Source: Spirochaetaceae bacterium
GTDB lineage: Bacteria; Spirochaetota; Spirochaetia; Treponematales; Breznakiellaceae
Reading direction: 5' to 3'
Assembly (NCBI GenBank): GCA_031268255.1
Contig: JAIRXO010000026.1
Span: 1-25,158, forward strand
Length of the DNA: 25,158 nt
This document shows, piece by piece, positions 1 to 8,302 of the stretch. The number at the start of each line of letters is the position of its first letter. The stretch's first letter is position 1. Made by a program: the position numbers and the translations under genes. The notes under the pieces were generated by a model, which worked only from the letters and a program-made list of their open reading frames with translations, was not told the DNA's origin and searched no databases.

Positions 1-1
1 C

Positions 2-67
2 GACGAGATAGATTTCCGTACCGGCACGGCGTCGTTTATGCCAAAGGTGGTCCGTTCTGGCAAATGA
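2..67 (+). CDS. ftsQ: FtsQ/DivIB C-terminal end (partial)
   Basis: An open frame enters from the left edge and ends at TGA 65-67, giving the tail DEIDFRTGTASFMPKVVRSGK. The EIDFRTG-type segment resembles the final beta strand of FtsQ/DivIB proteins, and ftsQ directly before ftsA is the usual order in the division cluster. FtsQ is a bitopic membrane protein that links early and late divisome parts. Its TGA overlaps an ATG at 64-66 (ATGA), but that ATG leads only to a stop four codons on. Only 21 residues are visible, so the identity rests mainly on position. Confidence 0.5.
   Translation, partial: DEIDFRTGTASFMPKVVRSGK
43..50 (+). promoter_or_regulatory. Ribosome binding site for ftsA
   Basis: AAAGGTGG is a strong Shine-Dalgarno match. 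Its distance is 6 bases to CTG 57 but 13 bases to ATG 64, so spacing favours the CTG as the ftsA start. Confidence 0.5.
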
Positions 68-1307
68 GGGATTAGTTGTCGGCCTTGACATAGGCACGAC
101 CAAGGTATGCGCGGTTATAGGAGAACGAAGCGACTCAGGCCTGGAGCTTACCGGCGTAGGCGTCGCTCCGTCCACAGGATTACGCAAGGGCGTGGTGGTA
201 AACATCGAAGCCACCCTCCGTTCCGTGTCGGCGGCCATAGAGGCAGCCGAACTGATGAGCGGCAGGGAGGTTCACAGCGCCTGGACCGGTATCGGGGGCA
301 GTCACATAGACGGGCTTAATTCCCGGGGTGTTGTGGCTGTTACGGGGAGAAACCGGGAGACCAGGGAAATTACCCAGGCCGATGTGGACCGGGTGCTTGA
401 GGCCGCCCAGGCGGTGATGATACCCATGGACCGCCAGATGCTGGAAGTAATACCCCAGACCTTTATTGTTGACGACCAGCGGGGCATACGAATGCCCCTG
501 GACATGATAGGGGTGCGCCTTGAAGCCGAGGTGCATATCATCACCTGTTCGGTAACCGGCGCGCAGAATCTTATCAAGTGCGTCAACCGGGCCGGTTTCA
601 GGGTCAACGGCCTTGTGCTCCAGACCCTTGCCTCAGGCCGTTCGGTGCTTACCGAAGAAGAAAAGGAACTGGGCGTGGTCCTTCTCGATCTGGGCGGAGG
701 AACCACCGATATACTGGTGTATTCCCAGGGCGCCCCTTATTCCACGGCGACCATTCCCGTAGGCGGTTCACAGGTAACAAGCGATATATCAATATTGAAG
801 AATCTTTCTTTTGAGACATCGGAAAAGATAAAGATTGAAGCGGGCTGCTGCTGGGAGGCCCTCCTTGAGTCTGATGAGGAAATAATAGTCCCCGGAGTCG
901 GCGGGCGGGCGCCTGTGTCCATACCCCGCTCTCATATCGAAAAGATAATACGGCCCCGCATGGAAGAGATTTTTACCATGGTCAATGACAAACTTGACGA
1001 TCTCTCCCTGCCCAGGCCCCTTGGAGGCGGGGTGGTGCTGTCAGGCGGGGGCGCCCAGCTTCCCGGCGCGGCGGAACTCGCGGCCAGCGTCTTTGATCTT
1101 CCGGTAAGAATAGGCGTGCCCCTTTCGGTGGGCGGCCTTGTGGAAGAGTACCGGGGCCCCGGCTTTGCCACGGCGGTGGGCCTCATGCTTGAGGGATATG
1201 ACCGCGAGGAGAAGAAGAATCCCGAACGCGGCGCGGAGATAAAAACCAGGGACAAGGCGCCCTTTTTGGGACGTTTTACCGACTGGATACGGAAGGAATT
1301 TTTTTAG
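57..1307 (+). CDS. ftsA: Cell division protein FtsA (probable CTG start)
   Basis: FtsA is the actin-like ATPase that ties FtsZ filaments to the inner membrane and recruits later divisome proteins. The frame carries the phosphate-1 motif GLDIGTTK close to its N-terminus, the second actin-family motif LLDLGGGTTDI (672-704), and a C-terminal amphipathic helix (GRFTDWIRKEFF) typical of the membrane-targeting sequence. Total length of about 416 residues fits the family. No ATG, GTG or TTG lies in frame before GLDIGTTK: TAG at 9-11 closes the frame upstream. The best candidate is CTG 57 (LANEGLVVGLDIG), six bases after a strong AAAGGTGG ribosome site at 43-50. The first ordinary start, GTG 192, would remove the nucleotide-binding motif. 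Alternatively one T is missing near 72, which would restore MRDLVVG from ATG 64. Confidence 0.93.
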   Translation: MANEGLVVGLDIGTTKVCAVIGERSDSGLELTGVGVAPSTGLRKGVVVNIEATLRSVSAAIEAAELMSGREVHSAWTGIGGSHIDGLNSRGVVAVTGRNRETREITQADVDRVLEAAQAVMIPMDRQMLEVIPQTFIVDDQRGIRMPLDMIGVRLEAEVHIITCSVTGAQNLIKCVNRAGFRVNGLVLQTLASGRSVLTEEEKELGVVLLDLGGGTTDILVYSQGAPYSTATIPVGGSQVTSDISILKNLSFETSEKIKIEAGCCWEALLESDEEIIVPGVGGRAPVSIPRSHIEKIIRPRMEEIFTMVNDKLDDLSLPRPLGGGVVLSGGGAQLPGAAELAASVFDLPVRIGVPLSVGGLVEEYRGPGFATAVGLMLEGYDREEKKNPERGAEIKTRDKAPFLGRFTDWIRKEFF

Positions 1308-1359
1308 TCCATAGAGGCGTGTCGAGCGCCAATTAAAATAGCTTGGAGCGGGGGGGAAC

Positions 1360-2577
1360 ATGAATATCGAGATACTCGAAGAAAAAGACGGTACAAAAGA
1401 GACTGTCATCAAGGTCATAGGCGTAGGAGGAGGCGGGTCCAACGCGGTAAACCGCATGATATCCTGCGGGGTACAAAAGGTTGAATTTCTGGTCGCCAAT
1501 ACGGACATTCAGGCGCTCAACAAATCCCGGGCCGCGACCGTGCTGGCCATAGGGGCCAAGGTAACAGGCGGGCTTGGCGCGGGCGCCGATCCTGAAAAGG
1601 GCGAAAAAGCCGCGCTGGAAGACCGTGAGACGATAGCCGGCGCCCTCAAGGGGGCGGATATGGTCTTTGTTACCGCCGGCATGGGCGGGGGAACCGGAAC
1701 CGGAGCCGCGCCGGTAATCGCCCAGGTAGCCAGAGAAACCGGGGCGCTGACTGTCGGCGTTGTTACCAAGCCTTTCAAATTTGAAGGGGCTACCCGCATG
1801 CGTATCGCCGAGGAAGGCATCGCCAAAATGAGGGAAGCGGTTGACACCCTTATTATCATACCCAACGAACTGCTTCTCGAAATCGTCGACGACAAAACCA
1901 CCGTAACCGACGCGTTTCTCATGGCCGACGACGTACTCAGGCAGGGCGTTCAGGGCATATCGGACCTCATCACCATACCTGGACTCATGAATGTTGATTT
2001 TGCCGATGTCAAGACCACCATGCACGGCCAGGGCGACGCCCTCATGGGCATAGGGGTCGGTTCGGGAAGCAACAGGGCGGAAGAAGCCGCCAACAACGCC
2101 GTAAAAAATCCCCTGCTTAAAGGGTGCACCATGGCCGGTTCAAAACATGTGCTTATAAACATAACCGGCGGGCCCGATCTTTCCCTCAAGGAAGTAAGCC
2201 GCATAGGAAACGCCGTTACCGCCAATGTTGATCCCGATGCCCTTATCATTACCGGAACCGCCCTGGATGAGACGTTTAACGACAAAATACAGGTAACGGT
2301 TATCGCCACGGGATTCAGGAGCGAAAACATAAGCGAGGTAAAACCTCAGGTCCAGGCCGTTGAGAAGCCTGCCGCTGATATTATGACCGGAAGCGAATGG
2401 GACAAGATACTCGGCCAGTCAGGCCATTCAGGCGGCGGCCTGTCCAAAAAGAACTATGAGGACCTTGATACCCCGGCGTATTTACGGGTTTCCCGGAGCG
2501 GGGTTTCCGAAGGGGATTTCAGAAAGAACGAAGGGGTTTCCGCTTCGGCGTATAATTACATTGCCAGGGAAATGTAA
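1360..2577 (+). CDS. ftsZ: Cell division protein FtsZ
   Basis: FtsZ is the tubulin-like GTPase that polymerises into the cytokinetic Z ring. The 405-residue product has the Rossmann start VIGVGGGGSNAVNRM (about 20-34), the tubulin signature GGGTGTGAAP (109-118), the NEL/IDD-type region of the GTPase core, and the catalytic T7 loop NVDFAD (211-216). The C-terminal linker is short, and YEDLDTPAYLR near the end resembles the conserved DIPxFLR peptide that binds FtsA and other partners; it is followed here by an additional tail of some 30 residues. ATG 1360 follows a G-rich Shine-Dalgarno (GGGGGGAA). It lies 52 bp after ftsA and is almost certainly in the same transcript. Confidence 0.98.
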   Translation: MNIEILEEKDGTKETVIKVIGVGGGGSNAVNRMISCGVQKVEFLVANTDIQALNKSRAATVLAIGAKVTGGLGAGADPEKGEKAALEDRETIAGALKGADMVFVTAGMGGGTGTGAAPVIAQVARETGALTVGVVTKPFKFEGATRMRIAEEGIAKMREAVDTLIIIPNELLLEIVDDKTTVTDAFLMADDVLRQGVQGISDLITIPGLMNVDFADVKTTMHGQGDALMGIGVGSGSNRAEEAANNAVKNPLLKGCTMAGSKHVLINITGGPDLSLKEVSRIGNAVTANVDPDALIITGTALDETFNDKIQVTVIATGFRSENISEVKPQVQAVEKPAADIMTGSEWDKILGQSGHSGGGLSKKNYEDLDTPAYLRVSRSGVSEGDFRKNEGVSASAYNYIAREM

Positions 2578-2580
2578 AGC

Positions 2581-3495
2581 GTGGACACCCGCCTCCTGGA
2601 ACACTACCGTTCAAACCTCCTTGTCATGGAACGCCGTTCCCTGCTTACCGTTGAGACCTATGAGACGGAGATACGCATTTTTCTCGCGTGGCTTTCCGAA
2701 AGCGGCCTCGAAGCGGCCTCGGTAAAGCCGGAGGACCTGAGCCGGTATCTTGATTTCAGGCGGGAAAAAAACAGTATAGATTCCCGCTCGGCGGCCAAAG
2801 CAATTTCCGCCCTGAGGTCGTTCTTTAGGTATATAGCGGACGAAGGTATACGGGAAGATAACCCCGCCCTGATTCTGGAGCTTCCGAAAAAGAAACGGAA
2901 ACTCCCCGCGGTTCTTTCCCGGGAGGCTGTAGACAAGATGCTTGCTTCGATAGATGTTTCCGGGCCCCGGGGCATACGGGACAGGGCGCTTTTTGAATTT
3001 ATCTACTCGGCGGGGCTCCGTATTTCAGAAGCGGCGGGACTCAACCTTTCGGATGTTTTTTTTGGCGAGAGGATCGCCAAGATACGGGGCAAGGGCGGCA
3101 AGGAAAGGCTTGTTCCCTTTGGGGACGAGGCGGCGCACTGGCTCAGGCTCTACCTTGACGAGGCAAGGCCGCACCTTGCCGGGGCCGCCAATGGCCAGGC
3201 CCTGTTTATAGCGAAGGGCGGGAAGCGCCTGTCCCGCAAGGGAATATGGAAAAACTACGGGGAAGTAACAGACATTTTGGGCATAAGCTCCAAGCTCCAT
3301 ACCCTGCGGCACAGTTACGCCACCGAACTTCTGATCGGGGGGGCCGACCTCCGTTCTGTTCAGGAACTCCTGGGCCACGCGGATCTGGTTACCACCCAGA
3401 TTTATACCCATGTGGATATTTCCCGTTTACGGGAAAACCACCGGCGTTATCTGCCAAAACTGCGGGAATATACAAATGAAAAATCCACGGATTAG
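2581..3495 (+). CDS. xerC: Tyrosine recombinase XerC/XerD family (copy 1)
   Basis: This is a site-specific recombinase of the type that resolves chromosome dimers at dif. It has an N-terminal SAM-like core-binding domain (about 1-95) and a catalytic domain with all expected residues: R147 (AGLRIS), K171 (GKGGKER), H240 and R243 (HTLRHSYAT), H266 (LGHADL) and nucleophile Y275 (QIYTH). The 304-residue length is normal. The start is GTG 2581, three bases after the ftsZ stop, with GGGA in the end of ftsZ as ribosome site, so translation is probably coupled to ftsZ. The symbol is tentative: whether it is XerC or XerD cannot be settled by eye, because a second complete copy lies at 7358. Confidence 0.93.
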   Translation: MDTRLLEHYRSNLLVMERRSLLTVETYETEIRIFLAWLSESGLEAASVKPEDLSRYLDFRREKNSIDSRSAAKAISALRSFFRYIADEGIREDNPALILELPKKKRKLPAVLSREAVDKMLASIDVSGPRGIRDRALFEFIYSAGLRISEAAGLNLSDVFFGERIAKIRGKGGKERLVPFGDEAAHWLRLYLDEARPHLAGAANGQALFIAKGGKRLSRKGIWKNYGEVTDILGISSKLHTLRHSYATELLIGGADLRSVQELLGHADLVTTQIYTHVDISRLRENHRRYLPKLREYTNEKSTD

Positions 3496-4231
3496 GGAAT
3501 ATGTTCTGGGCTTTCTGGTAATCATACTCATAGGCGCGATTTTCGTGGGCTTCCAGTTGTACAAAAAACAGTCCGCGAGGAGCCGGCTTGCCTCAAGCAT
3601 AGCCGAACTCAGCCCCCGGGGAGGGCCGCCTGAGACCATCGAGGGTCTGCGCCGGGCCATAGCCCTCTATGAGGACATGATGGAAGAGCAGGTTAATACG
3701 GCGGTCAAAACAGGAATATACTGGAAAATACTTTCCGCCCGCCTCCAGGACAAGGAACTCTACGGCGAGGCTTTTAAGGCCACGGAAAAGGCCCTGTCCT
3801 ATACTCCCGAGGACCCGGCCCTGCACTATTCGACCGGGCTTTTGGCCGGCATACTGGCCAGGGATTACCATGACTACGCCGGCAATACCGGGGAACGGGA
3901 CCGTTACTACCGCCTTGCCGAGGAGGCCTACCTCAGGGCCATAGCCATTGACGAGCGTTATACCAAAGCCCGTTACGGTCTCGCGGTACTCTATGTATTT
4001 GAACTTGAACGCCCCGCCGAGGCCGTTCCCCATCTTGAGAGGTACCTTGAGATACAGACCAGGGATACCGACGCCATGTTTGTACTGGCCAGGGCTTTTT
4101 ATGTTACCGGCAATTATGACGCCGCCCTTGAACTTTACGACAGGATATTATCTATCACAAAGGAACCTACCCGCCGGAGAGAGGCGGAAAACAATAAACA
4201 GCAGGTATTAGCGGCCTCCTATGGGGGCTGA
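3476..4231 (+). CDS. Membrane-anchored TPR-repeat protein
   Basis: The 251-residue product begins with a short basic stretch (MKNPRIREY), then one transmembrane segment at about 9-28, which suggests an N-terminal anchor with the rest outside the cytoplasm. The C-terminal half contains tetratricopeptide-like helical pairs (for example around ALHYSTGLLAG, YTKARYGLAVLYV and DAMFVLARAFYVTGNYDAAL), a protein-protein interaction fold. I do not recognise a specific function. ATG 3476 is chosen because the hydrophobic helix follows at once; it overlaps the recombinase end by 20 bp. An in-frame ATG at 3410 would add residues fully inside the recombinase gene and is unlikely. The position between ftsZ and dprA suggests, but does not show, an envelope or division role. 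Confidence 0.8.
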   Translation: MKNPRIREYVLGFLVIILIGAIFVGFQLYKKQSARSRLASSIAELSPRGGPPETIEGLRRAIALYEDMMEEQVNTAVKTGIYWKILSARLQDKELYGEAFKATEKALSYTPEDPALHYSTGLLAGILARDYHDYAGNTGERDRYYRLAEEAYLRAIAIDERYTKARYGLAVLYVFELERPAEAVPHLERYLEIQTRDTDAMFVLARAFYVTGNYDAALELYDRILSITKEPTRRREAENNKQQVLAASYGG

Positions 4232-4241
4232 CAGGATTCGT

Positions 4242-5354
4242 ATGGATACACGGGGCCTTTTGGACTTTATTATCATCTCAATTCCCGGCCTTTCTCCCCG
4301 GGACCGCCTCTTTTTATGCGAAAAATTTGACCTTGAGGGGGAAATATCCATACTTTCAAGGGAGGATATAGAAAAAATTCTCCAGAAGCCCCTGAACCGT
4401 TACGCTTTCAGCATGGAAGGCGTGCTGCGACAGGCCGAAGCCGATTACCGGCGCACCCTGAGACAAGGCATAGGTTTTATATCCTGGAAGGACGCGGAAT
4501 ATCCTCCCCTGCTCAGGGAGATAAGCGACCCGCCGGTACTGCTTTTTTTCAGGGGCAGCCTTCCTCCCCAGGACCTGGCCCCTGCCGCCATTGTGGGAAC
4601 ACGAAAGCCCAGCGGCCAGGGTTCCCGCGCCGCCTATACATTTGCCCGCGACCTGGCCGGGGCGGGGATTCCCGTGGTCTCAGGTCTTGCCCTGGGCATA
4701 GACGCCATGGCCCACCGGGGCGCGGTTGACGGAGGTCCCGGAGGCATAGCCGTTCTTGGTTCCGGCATAGACATGGTCTATCCGTCCGCAAACCGCGTCC
4801 TGGCGGGAAAAATCCTCGAAAAGGGCGGCGCCCTGTTCAGCGAATATGTTCCGGGAACCATTCCGGCCAGGTGGCGCTTTCCCGCGAGAAACCGTATCAT
4901 AGCGGGGCTCTGCCGGGGAACGCTCATCATCGAGGCGGGAGACCGTTCGGGCGCCCTGATCACCGCCCAGTTTGCCCTTGACGAGGGACGGGACCTCTGG
5001 GTGGCCAGGGCCGGGATTGATTCGCCCCTGGGCGGGGGCACAAGGCGCCTGGCTTCCGACGGCGCGCCGGTGCTGGAAAACGCGGCGGAACTTCTTGCGG
5101 AATGGCAGGTTCCTTCCGCCGGCGGGGCGATTCCCCAGGGGGAACCCCGTTCAAGCGGAGAGGCCCTGGCCTTTTCACTTATGGAAAATATTTTGCGTAT
5201 TCAAAAGAGGAGCGTATATGGCGGTAAAGACAGCCAAGAAAGAGAAAGACAGGAAAACCCTGGTGATTGTAGAATCCCCGGCCAAGGCCAAGACCATCGA
5301 GAAATATCTGGGACCCAATTACAGTGTCAAGGCGTCCATGGGGCATCTCATTGA
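4242..5354 (+). CDS. dprA: DNA processing protein DprA (Smf)
   Basis: DprA binds incoming single-stranded DNA and loads RecA during transformation. The N-terminal part looks helical and SAM-like (LLDFIIISIPGLSPRDR), and the Rossmann core shows the family signatures VGTRKPSGQG (about 118-127), GLALGIDAMAHRGA (about 148-161), a LGSGIDMVYP segment, and RNRIIAGL...EAGDRSGALITAQ. ATG 4242 is preferred because AGGA lies five bases upstream; ATG 4221 would add seven residues. The last 45 residues of the frame overlap topA (5218-5354) out of frame and look like read-through with no winged-helix domain, so the true or ancestral end may lie near 5200. Treponemes are not generally known as naturally competent, so the role here is uncertain. 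Confidence 0.93.
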   Translation: MDTRGLLDFIIISIPGLSPRDRLFLCEKFDLEGEISILSREDIEKILQKPLNRYAFSMEGVLRQAEADYRRTLRQGIGFISWKDAEYPPLLREISDPPVLLFFRGSLPPQDLAPAAIVGTRKPSGQGSRAAYTFARDLAGAGIPVVSGLALGIDAMAHRGAVDGGPGGIAVLGSGIDMVYPSANRVLAGKILEKGGALFSEYVPGTIPARWRFPARNRIIAGLCRGTLIIEAGDRSGALITAQFALDEGRDLWVARAGIDSPLGGGTRRLASDGAPVLENAAELLAEWQVPSAGGAIPQGEPRSSGEALAFSLMENILRIQKRSVYGGKDSQERERQENPGDCRIPGQGQDHREISGTQLQCQGVHGASH

Positions 5355-7374
5355 TCTTCCCAAGTCCCGCACGGCTATTGATGTGGACAATAATTTTGAG
5401 CCTGAGTACATCACCGTAAGGGGCCGGGCCAAGCTCCTCAAGGAAATCCAGGGCGACGCCAAAAAAGCGGGAGAAGTGCTCCTGGCAAGTGATAATGACC
5501 GTGAAGGGGAGGCCATAGCCTGGCATCTCCGCAACGCCATAAGCGCCAAGACCGCCAAGGTTCCCATAAAGCGCATAGTCTTTAACGAGATAACCCCGTC
5601 GGCGATAAAGGAAGCGGTTTCCAATCCTACCGACATTGACGACGCCAAGGTAAACGCCCAGAAGGCCCGCCGTGTTCTTGACCGTCTGGTAGGCTATAAT
5701 CTTTCTCCCCTGCTCTGGAAAAAAGTAAAGAACGGCCTTTCCGCGGGGAGAGTCCAGTCCGTGGCCCTGCGCCTCATCTGCGAGCGCGAAAAAGAAGTTG
5801 AGTCCTTCATCCCCGAAGAATACTGGACACTGGAAGCGGATTTCAGGGTAGGTAAAAGTACCTTTACCGCCCAACTGGTAAGCTGGCTCGGCGCGAAGCC
5901 CGAACTCAAAAAAGAAGAGGACGTAAAGGCCATTATAAAGAAACTGACCGGATCGGACTGTACGGTCATTGACGTGCGGGAAACGGAAAAATCAGTCAAA
6001 CCAAAGCCTCCTTTTACCACAAGCCAGCTCCAGCAGGCGGCGGCAAACCGCCTGGGCTTTACCAGCAAGAAAACCATGCAGATAGCCCAGCAGCTTTACG
6101 AGGGCGTAAACATAGGCAGCGAGAGCGCCGGCGAAGTGTCGCGGGTGGGCCTCATTACCTATATGCGTACCGATTCGGTCCGCGTCTCACAGACAGCCCT
6201 TGACGAAGTGCGCGGATGGATAAAGGAAAAGTACCGCAAAGACCTTCCTCCTGAAGCCGTGGAATACGCGGTGGGCAAGAAGGCCCAGGACGCCCATGAG
6301 GCTATACGGCCTACCTATATACACTATACTCCCGATTCGGTAAAGGAATTCCTTTCCCGGGACCAGCAGCGGCTTTACGCCATCATCTGGGAACGCTTTG
6401 TCTCAAGCCAGATGAAGAACGCCAGAACCAAGACCCTGAGCGTGGACATAGGCGCCGGAGAGCAGAACGAGGCGGTGTTCCGCATTTCGGGAACAAAACT
6501 TGTGGACAAGGGTTTTTACCGGGTGATCAAACTTTTAGGCACCAAGGAAGAAAAAGGAGAGACCCTGCCCAAACTTGCCAAAGACGACAAGGTTGTTTCG
6601 GAAAAATTCTACCCTGAGCAGCATTTTACCCAGGGCCCGGCCAGGTACACCGACGCGTCCATAGTAAAGACCCTGGAAGAAAAGGGCATAGGGCGGCCTT
6701 CTACCTACGCGCCCATTATTTCGGTGCTTCTTGACCGCTACTATGTTACCCGGTCAAACAAGCAGCTTGTTCCCACTCTGCTGGGAAAGATGATATGCGA
6801 CATGCTTGTCGAGTATTTTCCCCATGTGATTGACTCAGGCTTTACCGCGGACATGGAGAACAGGCTCGATGAGGTCGAAGAAAACCGCGTATCCTGGCCC
6901 GAGATGATCAGGGATTTTTACAGCCCCTTCAAGGAAAGGGTTGACGAGGTAGGCAAGACCCTTGAGTCTTTCAAAGGTTCCCTTGACGAGGAAACCGAGT
7001 ATGTATGCGAAAAATGCGGCAAAAAAATGATCAAGAAGCTGGGCCGCTTTGGCTTCTTCCTTGCCTGCGCGGGTTTTCCTGAATGTAGAAACACCAAGTC
7101 CATACCGCTGGCAAAGTGTCCGAGGCCCGGCTGCGGCGGCGATATAGTGGCCAGAAAGACCAAGGGCAGGGGCAAGGAATTTTACGGCTGCACAAACTAT
7201 CCCGAATGTGATTTTATAAGCCACTTTAAGCCCATAGCCCAGAACTGCCCCAAATGCGGACAATTTATGGTGGAAAAATACGACAAGAAAAACGGCCCCC
7301 ACAAGGCCTGTATAAATCCTGAATGTGATTATCTCCATTCAAGCGAGGAAGAGGGAGATGGCGGCGATGCGTGA
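5218..7374 (+). CDS. topA: DNA topoisomerase I (type IA)
   Basis: TopA relaxes negative supercoils through a transient 5' phosphotyrosine link. The 718-residue protein starts with the TOPRIM domain (TLVIVESPAKAKTIEKYLG, about residue 16 onward; acidic DNDREGEA), and carries the active-site tyrosine Y315 in LITYMRTDSVRVS. From about 597 to 710 there are three C4 zinc-ribbon repeats (CEKCGKK, CPRPGCGGD and CPKCGQF, each closed by a second CxxxxxC pair), like the E. coli enzyme. ATG 5218 follows AGAGGAGC and places the TOPRIM motif at its usual distance. The frame remains open upstream to 4972, but that stretch lies within dprA and does not resemble topoisomerase. Confidence 0.98.
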   Translation: MAVKTAKKEKDRKTLVIVESPAKAKTIEKYLGPNYSVKASMGHLIDLPKSRTAIDVDNNFEPEYITVRGRAKLLKEIQGDAKKAGEVLLASDNDREGEAIAWHLRNAISAKTAKVPIKRIVFNEITPSAIKEAVSNPTDIDDAKVNAQKARRVLDRLVGYNLSPLLWKKVKNGLSAGRVQSVALRLICEREKEVESFIPEEYWTLEADFRVGKSTFTAQLVSWLGAKPELKKEEDVKAIIKKLTGSDCTVIDVRETEKSVKPKPPFTTSQLQQAAANRLGFTSKKTMQIAQQLYEGVNIGSESAGEVSRVGLITYMRTDSVRVSQTALDEVRGWIKEKYRKDLPPEAVEYAVGKKAQDAHEAIRPTYIHYTPDSVKEFLSRDQQRLYAIIWERFVSSQMKNARTKTLSVDIGAGEQNEAVFRISGTKLVDKGFYRVIKLLGTKEEKGETLPKLAKDDKVVSEKFYPEQHFTQGPARYTDASIVKTLEEKGIGRPSTYAPIISVLLDRYYVTRSNKQLVPTLLGKMICDMLVEYFPHVIDSGFTADMENRLDEVEENRVSWPEMIRDFYSPFKERVDEVGKTLESFKGSLDEETEYVCEKCGKKMIKKLGRFGFFLACAGFPECRNTKSIPLAKCPRPGCGGDIVARKTKGRGKEFYGCTNYPECDFISHFKPIAQNCPKCGQFMVEKYDKKNGPHKACINPECDYLHSSEEEGDGGDA

Positions 7375-8302
7375 GCGCCTTGGCGAATATCTTGATTATC
7401 TGCGTTCGGTGCGGGGCGTCTCTGGCCGTACCCTGACCGCCTACGGCAAGGACCTTGACCATTACGCGTCATACTGCCGTAATCTCGGCGTAAGTCCCGA
7501 CAGCGCAAAGGCAAGGGAAGTGCGGGCCTTTATCGCCGACCTTACCAGGGAAGGCGCCGCAGCGGTAAGCGTCAACAGGGCCCTTTCGTCAGTACGGGGT
7601 TTTTACCGCTGGCTCACCCGCTTTGGCCTGAGAGAGGACGATCCTTCGTCTTCAATACGGAATATAAAAACCCCCAAGACCTTACCTGCCTTTCTCTGGG
7701 AAGGGGAGATGGCCCGTTTTTCCGGCCTGCCCGATACGGCGGGCATACTCTGGCCCCTCAGGGACAAGGCGCTGATTCTCGCCATGTATTCGGCGGGGCT
7801 GCGCATCTCGGAACTCGCGTCCCTTACCCTGGAAAGCCTGCTTCCCGATTTGTCAGGCGGCAGGGTAACAGGAAAGGGCGGCAAGGAGCGTTATGTGTTC
7901 TTTTCCGACGAAGGAAGGGAAGCCCTTGCCGCGTACCTTCCGGCAAGAGAGGCGGGGATAAAGGCGGAAAAACCCACCGATGTACTTTTTATAAACCGCA
8001 AGGGAGGTTCCCTTTCCATACCGGGAATCAGGTGGATTATCAGAAGCTACGCGGAACGTTCGGGGCTGGACAAAAATGTTCATCCCCACGCCCTCAGGCA
8101 CAGTTTTGCCACCCACCTTGTCAATTCAGGCTGTGATGTCAGGGTGGTACAGGAACTACTCGGCCATGCGAGCCTTTCTACTACCCAGCGTTATACCCAT
8201 GTCAACATGGAACACCTCCGGGGAGTTTACGCCTCGGCCCATCCCCACGGGGGACGCCCCAGCCAGGCGGCATCACGCACAGGAGCGGATAATGAAAAAT
8301 GA
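7358..8302 (+). CDS. xerD: Tyrosine recombinase XerC/XerD family (copy 2)
   Basis: This is a second complete site-specific recombinase, about 314 residues. It has an N-terminal core-binding domain (LGEYLDYLRSVRGVSGRTL, Arg-rich helix) and catalytic residues R149 (AGLRIS), K173 (GKGGKER), H244 and R247 (HALRHSFAT), H270 (LGHASL) and Y279 (QRYTH). Its residue numbers almost coincide with E. coli XerD, but in Bacillus the gene at this place (between topA and hslV) is codV, a XerC homologue, so the symbol is uncertain. The start could be ATG 7358 (AGGAAG upstream) or ATG 7367; both overlap the end of topA. The gene end overlaps hslV by 11 bp. It is probably the partner of the copy at 2581. Confidence 0.93.
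   Translation: MAAMRERLGEYLDYLRSVRGVSGRTLTAYGKDLDHYASYCRNLGVSPDSAKAREVRAFIADLTREGAAAVSVNRALSSVRGFYRWLTRFGLREDDPSSSIRNIKTPKTLPAFLWEGEMARFSGLPDTAGILWPLRDKALILAMYSAGLRISELASLTLESLLPDLSGGRVTGKGGKERYVFFSDEGREALAAYLPAREAGIKAEKPTDVLFINRKGGSLSIPGIRWIIRSYAERSGLDKNVHPHALRHSFATHLVNSGCDVRVVQELLGHASLSTTQRYTHVNMEHLRGVYASAHPHGGRPSQAASRTGADNEK

Noticed and set aside
64..80. Programmed -1 frameshift at ATG AGG GAT TAG in ftsA
   Set aside because: The bases do not form a slippery heptamer and no stimulatory structure is evident. A CTG start or a missing base is simpler.
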